Shown in pieces: positions 37,501 to 49,600 of a DNA stretch of 64,000 bases (the first letter of the stretch is position 1; each line of letters opens with the position of its first letter). The notes under the pieces were generated by a model, which was not told the origin of the DNA, made no database searches, and saw nothing but the letters and a program-made list of their open reading frames with translations. The position numbers were made by a program, and so were the translations under genes. This stretch comes from Vitrella brassicaformis (Eukaryota; Sar; Vitrellaceae): the NCBI GenBank assembly GCA_001179505.1, contig CDMY01000153.1:77663-141662 (forward strand), in the 5' to 3' direction.

Positions 37501-40500
37501 CTTTCATGGACCTTGGCTCTTCTCAACGCTCCAACTCGCTCGAGTGCTTCTTTTTGCGTCTTTCCGAGACTGACGCTAAAGCCGCCTTTCTGTCTATAAG
37601 TATTGCGCGCTGAACTGAACTTCACTATCGATTCGGCGGGATACGCATCGCCCCTGAAGCAAGCGAAGAGTGCAGTGTGTGAGCAATGACCGCCTTCAAG
37701 GCAATACCATGCAGCCGACAGATTCGTGCTGTCGCTGAGGTCATAGACATCCGACGGACAGCTTGATGGGTGCTTCGTAGCGCATTTGTTGTCAGCGCAG
37801 AAGGCGTTGCGAGTTACGCGAATTACAGGGTACGCACCGCGCCAACGCGACTGTACTCACGCAGACAGAAGAAGATGTGCATCTGCGTCGTGAGTCTGTC
37901 AGTCTACCTCCGTTAGCTCTTTGTAACACGCAGGCTGAAAGGTCATCCGGACAAAAGCTTCCTGCGACGAGACAGAGGCCAAAGTAGAGACATCAAACGG
38001 CCTAGTCGATCGCTCCTGAGTACCGGCATGAAGCCAACGTTCCAAGCGAAATACCGGTTCAGATACACTGACTCCAATGAGTTCCCACGTGGCGGTCGTG
38101 AGGACTTAGCATCGACATCACGCACATCGCCGCTTCGATACAACTCATTCCCAACTGCAGCCACCGTCCATTCGTAAATGTGGTCCATAATAGCAATTGA
38201 TGCATGGTTGACATCTCTCGACAGCGACTGGTTGGTTGTGGGATTGATCGGGTTAAGGCTGCTGGGCCATTGTGGCCGCTCAATCACGAAGTCTTGCACC
38301 TCCATCAGCCGATACGAAGATGTCGTACGTGCCTGAGAATGAAATGCAAAGCAAAGTTGGTCGGATGTGTCAGCATTTGTATCTTTTCTCCGCATTCCTA
38401 CTTGTATGGTAATTATGGCGATGAAGAGAGCCATAAATACGAGTATTCCCAAGCAGTCGATAGAGCATACCTGCTCGCGGCTCTGACGCTTCGCACGGAT
38501 CTTCTCAGCTTGCTGATAGTTGGACGAATGCAGCCAGGACGACTTGTTTTGACTTGTGTGGTATACATCCATTAATACCTCTCTTGCCTCTGCCAGTTCT
38601 GCGGCGCTGCGAGGCTTGGGCCTGCAAAGAACACTCTACACATCAGACAATCTCAATGTACATATCCGCCCGTCGCGTGTTTTCCTTCCTCACAATAATT
38701 CTGAATGCTGGCCGTGTCCAAGCAAATCGCCTCGACAAATATCCTCCAAGCTCCTTGATGACCTTGGTCAGCGCACCACGCTCACCCAAACTCATCTTCT
38801 CGATGCTGAACGCAGGAGCCAAAGATCATCGACAGGCAGCGAGTGCCATGTCTCCAAGCCAATCCAGCTCACCGATATATCTGAAGGTCGTAGGCAGACA
38901 TGATGATGCTGAGAAACATATTGAGCAGGATGAAGACGAAGAACGTGACGAAGGAATAGAAATAGATCGGCGCAATGGTTGGGGCGATCTCCATCATCTC
39001 TTGATAGAAGCTCTTGCCGAGCAGCATGGTAAAACAGGCAAGGACGGTGCGATTGAACGTGCCCATCGCCGCCAACTGGCCACCGAAGGTGAAGAAGCCG
39101 AACCAGACGAAGCCCAAGAAGATGATGAAGAACATCAAGCTGAACCAAACCAGATTGCCGGCACCCTGGACCAAGAATGCGAAGGCCAGTCAGGTTGCGG
39201 CCTACTTTGCCTGCTTACTTGTCCGATGGTGTTGATGACGAGGCCATACGTTGGCGATACATCAGACATGAGTGAAAGCGTACGAAAGAACACCAGACAG
39301 ATGTTCACTCCTGCACGAAAAAGTAGGATATGTCAAAAGAGAGCAGAAGGGTATCCCATGCTGACCGACAAGCGAGTTGAGCGACGCAGACGTCAGTAGA
39401 GCATCCAGTTGTTCAAGCGATGACTCCAAGCTGCAAGACACAGATGACGAATCGTGCAAATGAGCAGACAGACATGTCCTCATGCTATATTGTGACGTCC
39501 ATCCGCACTTGTTTTGGTCGATAGGCAACTTGAGCGTCCAGTATGCCCTTTGGGAAATCATGAAGATATGCATGCTAATGTAGATGCCATTCAACGTCAG
39601 CTGGACAACCTGAAGAGAACACAACGGGTAGAATGACACACGTCTCGACCACTGTTTGTTTCTCTTCACATCAACGGCCTTGAAGACGCCTGATTGAAGG
39701 TAAGAGACAGGCCCTTCAACAAACGCCTTTACCTCCACACCCACAAAATACAGATAGCACACAATGACGACAATCTCCAGAAACAAGCGGAAGACATTAA
39801 TCGAGGCCTGCATATCGTAGAGCTCCAGTGTGAAGCCATGTCCCTCCAGCTGGTGGCTGATCGTGCCTCCAAGCGCCGCCTGAAAGACGACCGCGAAATG
39901 AAAGAACTTCTGCAGATTGGCGTTGTAGAAATACATGTCCGCAACAAAGCTGGCGAGACTCGCTTCAAACCACCCGTCCGCTCTCAGTTCTTCGATCCTC
40001 TGGTGCATGGCCGCCTCTCCCCCGTCGAGATTGACGTATTCGATGAATCCCCCCGCTCGCGAGTACCCCCTGCCTCGCGAGTAAGTGTACGTCTGGCCTG
40101 TCGAGGCGCCATCAAAGCTTGCCGTGTCCTCATGTGATTTGAGTGAGAAGGACTTGAGATTCATTGTGCTCGGGTCGATTCGCTGCCTCCCGATGATCCG
40201 CGGATAGAAGCCTTTCACATCTTTCGGCGCCAATGTGTTCTTCTCCACACGATGTCTCTTAAGAGAGAGCCGGGTCGTGAGCAGCACGTTGAAGAAGCCG
40301 ACGGTGGGCAGCGGCCGGCTCTGATCGGCGACGCCCAGCTGTATGTCAAACGGCGATTCTTCATCTGTATATAGTGCCTTCAAAAATGCCGATGCCATCC
40401 ATTCTCCGACCCCTTCCGTGCTGGTGATGTTGGTGATGAATGTGCCCGACAACGAGGGAATTGAGAGAAATCTGTTCCGCAGCACTTGGTTGACCTGATA

Positions 40501-41058
40501 GGACGCTGGAATCGTCAGTTGAAGGAGATTCACCGACGCAAAGCTGACAGGTAAGAGAGAAGGGCATGAATTGAGATTATCCTCACCGTTGCGCACTGTT
40601 GTGCGGCTCACCAGATGGCAAAGACGATGTAGAGGATGGCATTCACAAGCAAACTGTCAGCCATTATAACCTCCCTCAAAGGGAATATGGCGATGAACCC
40701 CCCCGGAAGCTTCCGAGAGCGGACAAGGCAGGCCAGGACACCAAATTAGCACTCCATACACAACACACGTGGGCCGTTTGTCGTTTCGTTAAACCCATCT
40801 TGCCCTAATTCTTCTGTCTTAGCTCGCGTACGGCGAAGGAAGAGGAGGAGGGAGAGGGGAGCAGGGGAGAGGTCGGTCACCACTCACCAGCGCCTCGCCA
40901 TACGTATCCTTCGTCACTTTTTCGGCTTTTGATCTGACGCTGATCTGACACCGGCAGGCAGATGGAGCTGACTCGGAGGATTGAGGTCTCACGACACAGT
41001 GATGACGACCCCCGCCCCTCTCCTCGGGGATCAAGATCCCCTCTGACATGGCTGTCAT
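34599..41058 (-). CDS. double polycystin (PKD2/TRPP-like) cation channel: two channel units in one gene
   Basis: Coding runs right to left. Unit 1 (about 41058-38700) starts MTAMSEGILIPEE, joins TYGEAL to LPGGFIAIFPLREVIM, has first helix LLVNAILYIVFAIW, a large extracellular domain (IPSLSGTFITNI, YTYSRGRGYSRAGGFIEYV), helices such as LFLEIVVIVCYLYFVGVEV, and pore-S6 LACFTMLLGKSFYQ...YSFVTFFVFILLNMFLSIIM. Unit 2 (about 38575-35900) repeats the plan: SIDCLGILVFMALFIAIITI, ectodomain (SLESVYLNRYFAWNVGFMP), ILTAVLGAVYVLFVIYYIV, DAWNISDAVSLCLSVLTIAY, and pore FLTLFRFAVGDVQ...YFIIVNVFLAAIMSKYY. The joint is a 40-nt intron (38622-38661) that keeps frame from TRRADM to PKPRSAAELAEAREV. The tail is charged and coiled-coil (KAKAQYH, ELERKLADVEAKIASYDHI). 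If the joint is wrong, these are two adjacent genes, the second starting at MDVYHTSQ near 38575. Confidence 0.75.
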
Positions 41059-42866
41059 CTCGAAGGCAGCCGTGCCCCTCCAGTCCCCCTTCCTCGCCCT
41101 GTTTGTTTCTGCTTTCGGACCAGAGCCTGGCGTTCGCCCTCTACAACGATGAGATCAAGCTGGAGGAGCTGATGGGTGGGCTGCCGAGCCAGGATGACTC
41201 GCCCTCCACCACTGGCCGAGCTCCCTCGTCCTCCGACTCCACCCCTCCCGGCATCTCACCCTCTACATCGACGAGCAACATCGGCATCGCATCGCCGCTT
41301 GCATCCTTGGCAATGGTCGTGCAGAAGGGCTTGCTCGAGGCCGACCTGCAGTACACCCAAGGCTTTCTGTTCGAGACCGCCCCGGTACTACTGTCGCTCC
41401 TGCAAATGGGTCCCCATGCGAGGCAATTGGTGTACGCGAGTCGCGTCTTCCAGCGCACGGTGGCCAAGATGCGTCAGCTGCGGTCATACGTGCGGACCCT
41501 GACGTGCGAGAAGGGCTGGATGGACATACCGGCGGAGAGGGGACTGAAGGTCACATATCGCACAGAAACAGACGCTGCGTTCGGGTGAGCAGACAGACAA
41601 GGGGGAGAGAGAAGGAACATGGGTGTTGCACATCATGTCGTTCCCGTGTTGTCAGGCCCACCACTGTCAAGGTGTGTGGCGAGGTGGATGCCGCATTCAG
41701 CCATGTCATCCAGATCTGTACGGACACCACACAACACACCGAGGCAGGAATGTGTGTGTGTGTGTGTGTGCACGCGAAGTGGGCCTCTGATCTCCCCTCA
41801 CATCACATCGCCTCACGAACCTTCGTTGTCCTCTGCGGTTTCTGCTGCTTTCAGGCTGTGAAGCAGGGATGATCAAGGATTGGATGCCGATGACCTCGTT
41901 CTCCGAGAGACTGCCGACAAGCCAGGCGACAGCCGCGGGCGTGACCCCTGTCTTCGGAGTCTATCAGCTACAGGTGCGTTCGAAGGGGTAGGCACGCACA
42001 CTCATGTACGCATCCATTCCTGTCCCTCCCGCACAGATGAGCATGCCTTTTCTCGCCAAACGTGAGTGGGTGCTGGACTACTATGACGCCCTGGGTGAGT
42101 TAGCGCATCCAAATGCATCTACACGTCTGTCATTCGACACTACCTGCCCCTGTCTGTCTGTCTGCCTGCCTACCTGCCTGCCTACCTGCCTGCCTACCTG
42201 CCTGCCTGTCTGCCTTATCAGATCGCGAGACAGGTTGCGCGTGGGCCTTCATGGACAGTGTAGACGGCGATGGTCATCCTGACGTACCGTCGGAGGCTTT
42301 CCCACGGCATGATCCCCATGTGGTCAAGGGCACAATGCCCATCTCATGCTGCCTCATCAAGCCAGTTGGCCCAAACCGCGTCTACATTGAAGCGCTCACC
42401 AACGTGGACCTCAAGTTCAAGCTCCCGCACTGGCTGCAGGTGCTGCTCTCGAAGATCGCCGGTGAGTGAGTGACAGTGGCACGTACGGACCATGTGGACG
42501 GTTTTCACATGTAGCCGATGTGTGCGTGTCTGTGCAGGCGTGAAGGGTTTCCAGGGCATGGTCAAGGCCACCAAGCTCATCAATCGGTCGGCCCATCACT
42601 CTGATTCGTGGGTGCAGAGCTACCACAGAAACCTCAGATACATCCAACCGTACCAGGTGAGTTCCATTCCTCAGAATGATTAAGCAGCCCGATGCCCATC
42701 GGCCCGTCTGCCTGTGTGGTGTGATGTGCAGGAGTGCGCTGACAGGGCTTTGGCCAGGGCCGGGGGCGTCAGGAGGGCAGGAGTGTCGAGTGAGGACCTC
42801 CCCAAGTTCCCCCTGCTCGACCACCTCGATAACACGGCTCATGAGCCATTGGTGCCTCTTTGTTGA
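40962..42866 (+). CDS. START/SRPBCC-like lipid-binding protein (multi-exon)
   Basis: The first exon reads MELTRRIEVSRHSDDD, a Pro/Ser-rich stretch, then helical LAFALYNDEIKLEELM and FLFETAPVLLSLLQMG up to TETDAAFG at a GTGAGC donor (41585). Later exons join PTTVKVCGEVDAAFSHVIQI, then IKDWMPMTSFSERLPTSQAT, then MSMPFLAKREWVLDYYDALG, then WAFMDSVDGDGHPD, then MPISCCLIKPVGPNRVYIEA, LTNVDLKFKLPHWLQVLLSK and VKGFQGMVKATKLI. The strand pattern plus the C-terminal helix FKLPHWLQVLLSKIAG is that of START-like domains, which bind lipids in a deep pocket. The ligand is unknown. No membrane segment is seen. The stop follows HEPLVPLC. The 5' end overlaps the first exon of the polycystin gene on the other strand, so one of the two starts may be wrong; a start inside the Pro/Ser stretch is possible. 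Confidence 0.7.
42150..42214. repeat. CTGC/CTAC-type minisatellite in an intron
   Basis: Tetramers TGTC and TGCC lead into about three copies of a 12-mer (CCTGCCTACCTG type). All of it lies within one intron of the START-like gene, ending just before the acceptor for the WAFMDSVDG exon. Confidence 0.85.
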
Positions 42867-43606
42867 CATGCTACTTTGGTAGTCCTGCGTATCTTCTTGA
42901 TGCTCTATGGCGGTGTCACGTCGTGTGTAGGGGATTAGGTGGTCCATGGTGGGTGGTAAAGTGAGATTGTCCTGCTCGCCCGATTCCTTTTTGTGTTGTG
43001 CAGGAGTGAGGTTGCGTACGTGCGTAGCTTGAAGATGAGCAGACAGGTGCATGTTTGCGTGGATGCCTCTCTCATGTCGTATGCATGCCGCCCGAAAACG
43101 AGAGTGGCGAATGCGAATCTGTGAGTGCAAGTCGTGCATTCATGCCTCTGCCTTCGTCCGTCTGCCTATTGCTGCTGCTTCTACTGATCTATAAGCTGAC
43201 TGCATGAATGATGCGGTGTCAATGCGTGTCTAGATCTGCATGTGGACCAGGTTCTATCCGTGTGCGTGTGCATTTGAGAGCGGGGGCGGTGCATGCATCT
43301 GTGTGGGTGTGCGTCCAACGACGTGGTGTTTGGACACTGCTAAGTATATTTGATTTGATGATGGCGTCTTTGGCCCCCCACGGCCCCCACTGGCAGTCTC
43401 AAGCAGTCTTGGAAACAACCAGGGTCTTTTGCACTTCTGACCCCGCGGGGAGTGTGAGACCCCGCCATTTCGGACACTGGTCTCAAGCAACCTCACGCAA
43501 CTATATATGGCGTCCATTGCGCCGCACATCTATCTGCCCAATGAGGTGACTGTAAGCACTCGTCCTTCACAGATTCCTTCGCCGTGGTTGTTGCCGGGGT
43601 GTTTCC
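42867..43606. other. intergenic region upstream of the Slo-like channel
   Basis: About 740 bp with no recognisable exon, holding the channel promoter and the START-like gene 3' UTR. A TATATA-like CTATATATGG lies near 43500-43509, about 100 bp upstream of the channel ATG; its role as a promoter is speculative. Confidence 0.4.
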
Positions 43607-46600
43607 ATGCAGCCTGAGGTGGACTTGTTGCTGGTTGTGGTGGCGTATTTGGTCCTCGTTACGGTGCTCATCCTCCTATGCCGTTTGGTCCTCGCCTGCG
43701 GCCTCATCGCTACGCATCCCTTCACAAGCCCCGATGTCACGAAGAAGGGCCAGACATCGACGAGAAAGAGGCTCCATGACTACCTGTATGTCAAGTCAAA
43801 CCTCGGCCACAGGTTGGTGGCCATCATGCACGAAGACAGATCTTTATGGGCATTCATTTCGGCTCGATGGTTGATATCCCCCATTTGTCCACAGAATTGA
43901 CCTGCTTCAGACGGTGGGGATGGTTGTTAGAAGTGCGGTGGGGGAAGCCATGAGTTGGTTGTGCGTGTCGATGACAGGTCCTGAGTGGTCTCAGCTGCGT
44001 CACGTATGTCGTGAGTAACACACAGACAGAGAGAGAGACAGGCTTGTACTCTATCTTTGTACGTCTGTCTGTATGTTACTTAGCTGCAAACGTACAAGAT
44101 AGACGTCTTCGGGCTGCCAATGGAATTCACCGTCGGCCTCTGCTTCCTTTTTGATTACATCCTGCGGTCAGTAGCTAGCTCAGCAAACACTCATGGCGCC
44201 ACTCTCTTGTCTGTCGTTTGCTGCGCAGGTTTTACCTCGCTCCGAACAGGCTGACCTACTTGTTCTCCTTCTTTGCTATCGTCGATGTGCTCACGGTCGG
44301 TGGAATGCAAGGACATATGACATACCACGCCGGACGGCGGCATGACGAACGGTGTTGTGTGTGGTTAATGAATGTGTGATAGATAGCCCCGGTGTTTATC
44401 CAGGTGTTCCTTGTGGGATTCTACAATACGAGCGGGGACACCACACACACGCACGGAGACTTCTCGTATCTGCGTCTCATCCGGTTGATGAGGCTGCTGC
44501 GCATCTTGCGTGCCTTGAGGATCGTACGCTCTGCGCCCGAGAGCGGTCTTTGGCGTGAGATATTCCTGCTCGTCTTCACGGCGTTCACTCTGATCTTCAC
44601 CACGGCCGGCTTCTATCAGGTGGGATTTGCATTCATGACCGGCTTTCCGTCATCTTACCCTGTCTCCCTGTGTGGATGCAGGTGATGGAAGAGGGCCTGA
44701 GGGGCGTGGCAGACGCCGTTGATTTCCACCAGGCATTCTACTTCACCCTGATATCCACCGTGGGCAGACCTCGGTGAGACAGACAGACATCAGACGTGCG
44801 CTCGGATGACACCTGTCTCTGTGTGTTTGTGTCTCGGTCTTCAGCATCGAGAGCACTACATGGCGCGGGACGCTGGTGATCATCGGTGTGGTGGCACTGT
44901 CGATCATCATCATACCGCAGAAATTGGGGGAATTGTGGGAGGTCAGACACGACATCCAGTGGCTGGCCGGCCATTCAGTGACGCGCATATGTGTGTGTGT
45001 GTGTGTGCAGGTGCTCAAACACGAGAACATCTACACGCGAAGGTGAGACACAAGACTAACACCATTATGGAGATGACCTGCGGTGCACCCGTCAATTTTC
45101 AGGCGTTATAAGGAGCAGAATTTTGCTCCCTCGCACTGCATAGTGGCAGGGGCAATTGACTTCTCCACCCTCAACGTTTTCCTCTACGAATTCTACCACG
45201 AAGACAGGCTCAGCAACCCTCGGGACATCGTAAGTTTCGCTGAAACGCTAGTGATGCTTTCCCGCGCTTCTCTTCTCATTCAGGTGGTTTTTTCCGAGCA
45301 CGAGCCCGACAGGCGCATCAATGAGCTTCTTGACCACCCTGCGTACAATCAGATGGTGTCGTTCATCCAAGGGTCCGTGCACAGCGAGTACGACCTTGAT
45401 CGCACCTGTGCACACTCGGCAAAGGCGATCTTCCTGTTTGTGGACAAGAACGCCTCGGACCACTCATTTGAGGACACGAGGATGATCTCCTTTGTGCTGG
45501 CACTGAAGAACTATTTCATGACGAGTGAGAAGTGTTTAAGTGTTCCCCGGCTGTGCGTGCAAGTGCTGCGGCGCGAGACACAGCAGCAGATATCCCGCGT
45601 GCTCGATGAAGAGACTAACGACACAGTGCGCAAAAACAACAGATGAGTCTTTCTGGCCAGCGGCAATGCCTCTCCGCTGTGTATGTGTGTTCAGGTAGTG
45701 TCGGTCGATACCATCACGAGCACCTTGATGGCGTTGAATACGGTTAATAGAGGCGTGCCAGCGGTTGTCATGAACCTGGTCCAGAACAAATACAGAGCAC
45801 AGACGCCGGGATGGCGATTCTCGCCCTTTCTCTTTCTCTCTCTGTGTGTCCATGTGTGTATATGTGCTTACAGGTGAGTCATGTCGATCGCGGCCATCTG
45901 CTTAGCGAGGACGAGGACCAGTGGTTCACAAGCTACTACCAAGGCGCAACGTAAGAAGCAAAGACAGTCTGCGGCACACATGCAATGCTCCTGCTTCTCT
46001 TCTTGTCGTGGCAAGTCAGGAGATGTACACAGTCCGCTTTACACAACCATCTCTTCAACATACCAAGAGCCATCCATTGCGAGCGTCGCTGCTCCAGAGC
46101 CGGCTGCTGCCCCTGGCCAACGGGGCCGACGGCGTCTTCCTTTCCGGCATTGTGGACAGCCTGGTATGACATGAGAATGATTCACAACATGGACAGGCGC
46201 GACGCGGTAGCCCTGAAACAAATGTCTCCGCTCTTGATTTTTGTTCAGATAGGATGCTCAATGACACGAGCGGCTCACTTCCTGCTCTTTCAGTATGGGG
46301 TGGTGCTCTTCGCCCTCCAGAAAAGCGAGCAAGAGAGGCTCGTGCTGTTCCCTGGAAGGCGAGATGACGTGATCGAGGCATCTGACATAGGGTGCGTCAT
46401 CACAGAGAACAAGCAGCGACTGAACCAGATCAGCTCGCTGATGCAGAAGGTAATATGCAGAAGGTAATGTTACTAAGAGCTTTCCGAGCGTCATTTGGCT
46501 CCTCCTTTGTGCTGCTGTCTGGTGTAGAAAGGCTCATACATGGAGAACGAACCCCCGCCTGAGAGAGAGGGGCCGAACGAGCAGCGCCCCTCGGGCTGGG

Positions 46601-49600
46601 CAAGAGCCAAGGAGGGTGTAAAGCGACTGCTCAACCGGAAGTCTTCCGCCGACGTGTCTGATCCTGCTGATCAGCAAGCAGCGCAATCGAGGGCCAACAC
46701 CAATGATGTGACGCCACCACAGCCCGCCGGAGAGCTCGCTGACAGCTACCCAGATTGCACAGGTAAGGAAGCGGTCTACAGAAGGCTGTGCACCCATACG
46801 TGTCTTTCTCTTTCTGCTCTCAACCTCAGAGACTCTCGAGGAGCTGGTCGATGAGGATGCACTGAGACACATGATGGTCGAAATTCAAATTGAGGCAGAG
46901 ACAGAGAAACAGGATGACCAGCCGTCAGAACCGATACCAAGAGGCATCATCAAGCCAAAGGATGCGCCAGTCAGCAGGTCACCCAACGTGCGCTTTTCGG
47001 TCGGACAGAACGAAACACCCGCGGCTGCGAATGAGCGGGACACGGTATCGTCTCCTTCACTTGAACACTCTCTTGCAAGACCTTCTATACAAGTACGTGG
47101 GGAGGAAAGCTGCAGTCCGTCGATACAAGTGTGTCTGCTCGTGTGCGTCCAGCCTGCTCATTCGGCAGCGCCAGCCTCCCTTCCGCGCCACCAGCGGCGA
47201 CCATCCTTTGTGTCCCCACCGTCGACTGGGAGGACCATCCCCTCCAGTCCGGCATTTTTCCTTGGCGACGACGATGCATCAAGACCTCACAAAGGATCGG
47301 TTCAACAGTGGGACTCCGGCAACGCCGTATGCGCATCAGACTGAGGGAAAGCAAGAGCTGACACTTTGGCTGCCTCTGTGTGTCTTTGTGGGTCCAGGAA
47401 CCCAAGAAGGTCATTCCGGGGGATGAGAAGCCCCATGCTGGTGGCATGTGTGTATCTGCGAGGCCGTCCGTGCACCCCCACCATCCGTCGGAGAGCACCT
47501 CTGCCTTTCAGGATGTGGGCTCGGATTCAAGGCCATCAGGGGCAGCCATGCAGCCCATCAGCATGCAGGCATCCACAGACATGCAGGGACAGGGGGAAGG
47601 ACACGTTCGTGTGTCCCTTCCACCGGCTGGGATGTCACGGGAAGGTGCCAAGCGGATGCTGTACAACCTGCTGGGACGCGCATACGGAGGAGATGTGAGG
47701 CAGGCACAATTCCCTGAGAAATAGACCCCCAACTTCACTGTGTCTCCCTGTGTGTCAGTGTGGCAAGATGATGGAGGACATGAGGCAGCTCATGCCAACC
47801 AAGGAACAGCCGCCACGAGAACGAAAGTAGAACAGGGAAACAACCAGCTGTACGGCGAACGCTTCATTGCTCACCCACTGTCCTGCCTGTTTCCGCCTTT
47901 TGCAGGTGGCGCTCCGGTCACGTCCTCGTGTGCGGCATCCCCAGCGACCTGCGTGCTTTCATGGAGGGCCTAGGACGGAGACGCGATAAGGATGTCGTCA
48001 TCCTCGATCCCACACTGAAGCACTTGGACAGGTGGTGCAGGCACTAAAGGATGGCCTATGCACGTGGCTCATTTTGGCTGCATTGCGATTCAGACGCCGT
48101 TCCGCTACAGCCTTTGATGTGGCAGAAGCGACATCCTTCGCCGACCCTGTTACTGTCCGTGTCCTGTCGAAACTGAAGAAACTCTCTCAAAACGATCGGA
48201 AACGGTGAGGGAGACGCCATACAAGGTGACGCGGCAAGTATCACCACTTCTCCTTATGTCATGTCCAGGATATGGCTAAAGGGCGGCACACCGATGAGCA
48301 AGAAGGATCTGCTCGAGGCTGGCGTGCGCACGGCTGAAGCGGTGGTCGTGCTGCCGTCACACGCCACATGCTGTGACGATGTACAGATGTTCCTCAGGTA
48401 CATAATTCATTGCTTGACACACATACAAACGTCTATTACGTACTATCAGGCGTTTCGCTTCGGCCGATCGCAAGACACAGATCAAAATGCAGCAGGTGCG
48501 TGAATGACAAGTAAAGCCAAAGAATGACCCAGAAAGTCTGTCCCGGCTGCATGGTTGCAGACAGTCGATACCAACACGATCATGAAGGCGTATCTGATCC
48601 GGGCTGAGGCGGCAGTGTCCGATTATCTTAAGGGCGAGACGACCTTCATCGCCAGCCAGCTGCTACAGGGACAGGTGGGTGCCATGCCCAACACCAATCC
48701 AACGTATGACACATGCAGCTCTTTGTGTATCTGCAGAATGTTAAATACTTTCATGGTGCTTTGGATGACCGGTACAAGCAGCGGACGAGTCGAGAGCATA
48801 ACAGATGGCTCGACACAGCGCCGCTCACCTTCTCCAGGTCACCGAGTGAGCATGCCATGTTCACAATCCCATGTCTCCCCCATACATAAGCAGGCTGTTC
48901 GCGAGCGGCAAGTCGTTGTCGTGCACCATGGTGGATCGCATCGTCATAGAGTCTTTTTTCATCCCCAAAATTTCCAGTGTACTCTACAGCATGATCTACG
49001 GCGATGAGGACGGATCGCACCTGTTCCAGCTGGCACACATCCCCGACACCTACATAGGCAGACCGTACAAGAATCTTGCCGAAGATTTGATGCGCAAAGG
49101 GGTAGGTCTGCACGTATGCGCGTGTACATGCCGAGGAAGAAAGGCTCTGACACGTTCTCTGCGTAGTTGCTGGTCATAGGACTGTATCGTATGCCCGACG
49201 AGACCCCCGGCGATGATCCAGACCTAGATGTCTCATCGGATCCCGGCATGTCCCACCCTCCGGCAAACGACGCAACCCCACGGTCACCCCCGCGGTCTCC
49301 CGATACACACCACCAGCATCAGACCTCGTCTACACCAGCCAGTAGTCACAAGATGGCGGCCACACGATCGTCGTTGTCGGGCTATCTACAAGGTGCTGGT
49401 CGAGCGAGCATCAAGAGGATAGCGAAGAGCATCCAGGTGGTCACCAGGAGCAGACGGTCCGCACTAGCCGTACCCGACCACATAAAGATGGCCCTGGCGA
49501 GCAAGAGGTGCGTCAAGAAGCGGGGCGGTGTGTGATTCTGTCCGGCAGTGCTCATTATGTCTCCTCTCGCTGCACTCAGATATCTAGACAAGATGCCCTA

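Noticed and set aside
42150-42214. CRISPR-like or satellite array
   Set aside because: Repeat units are 4-12 nt without unique spacers, within an intron of a eukaryotic gene.
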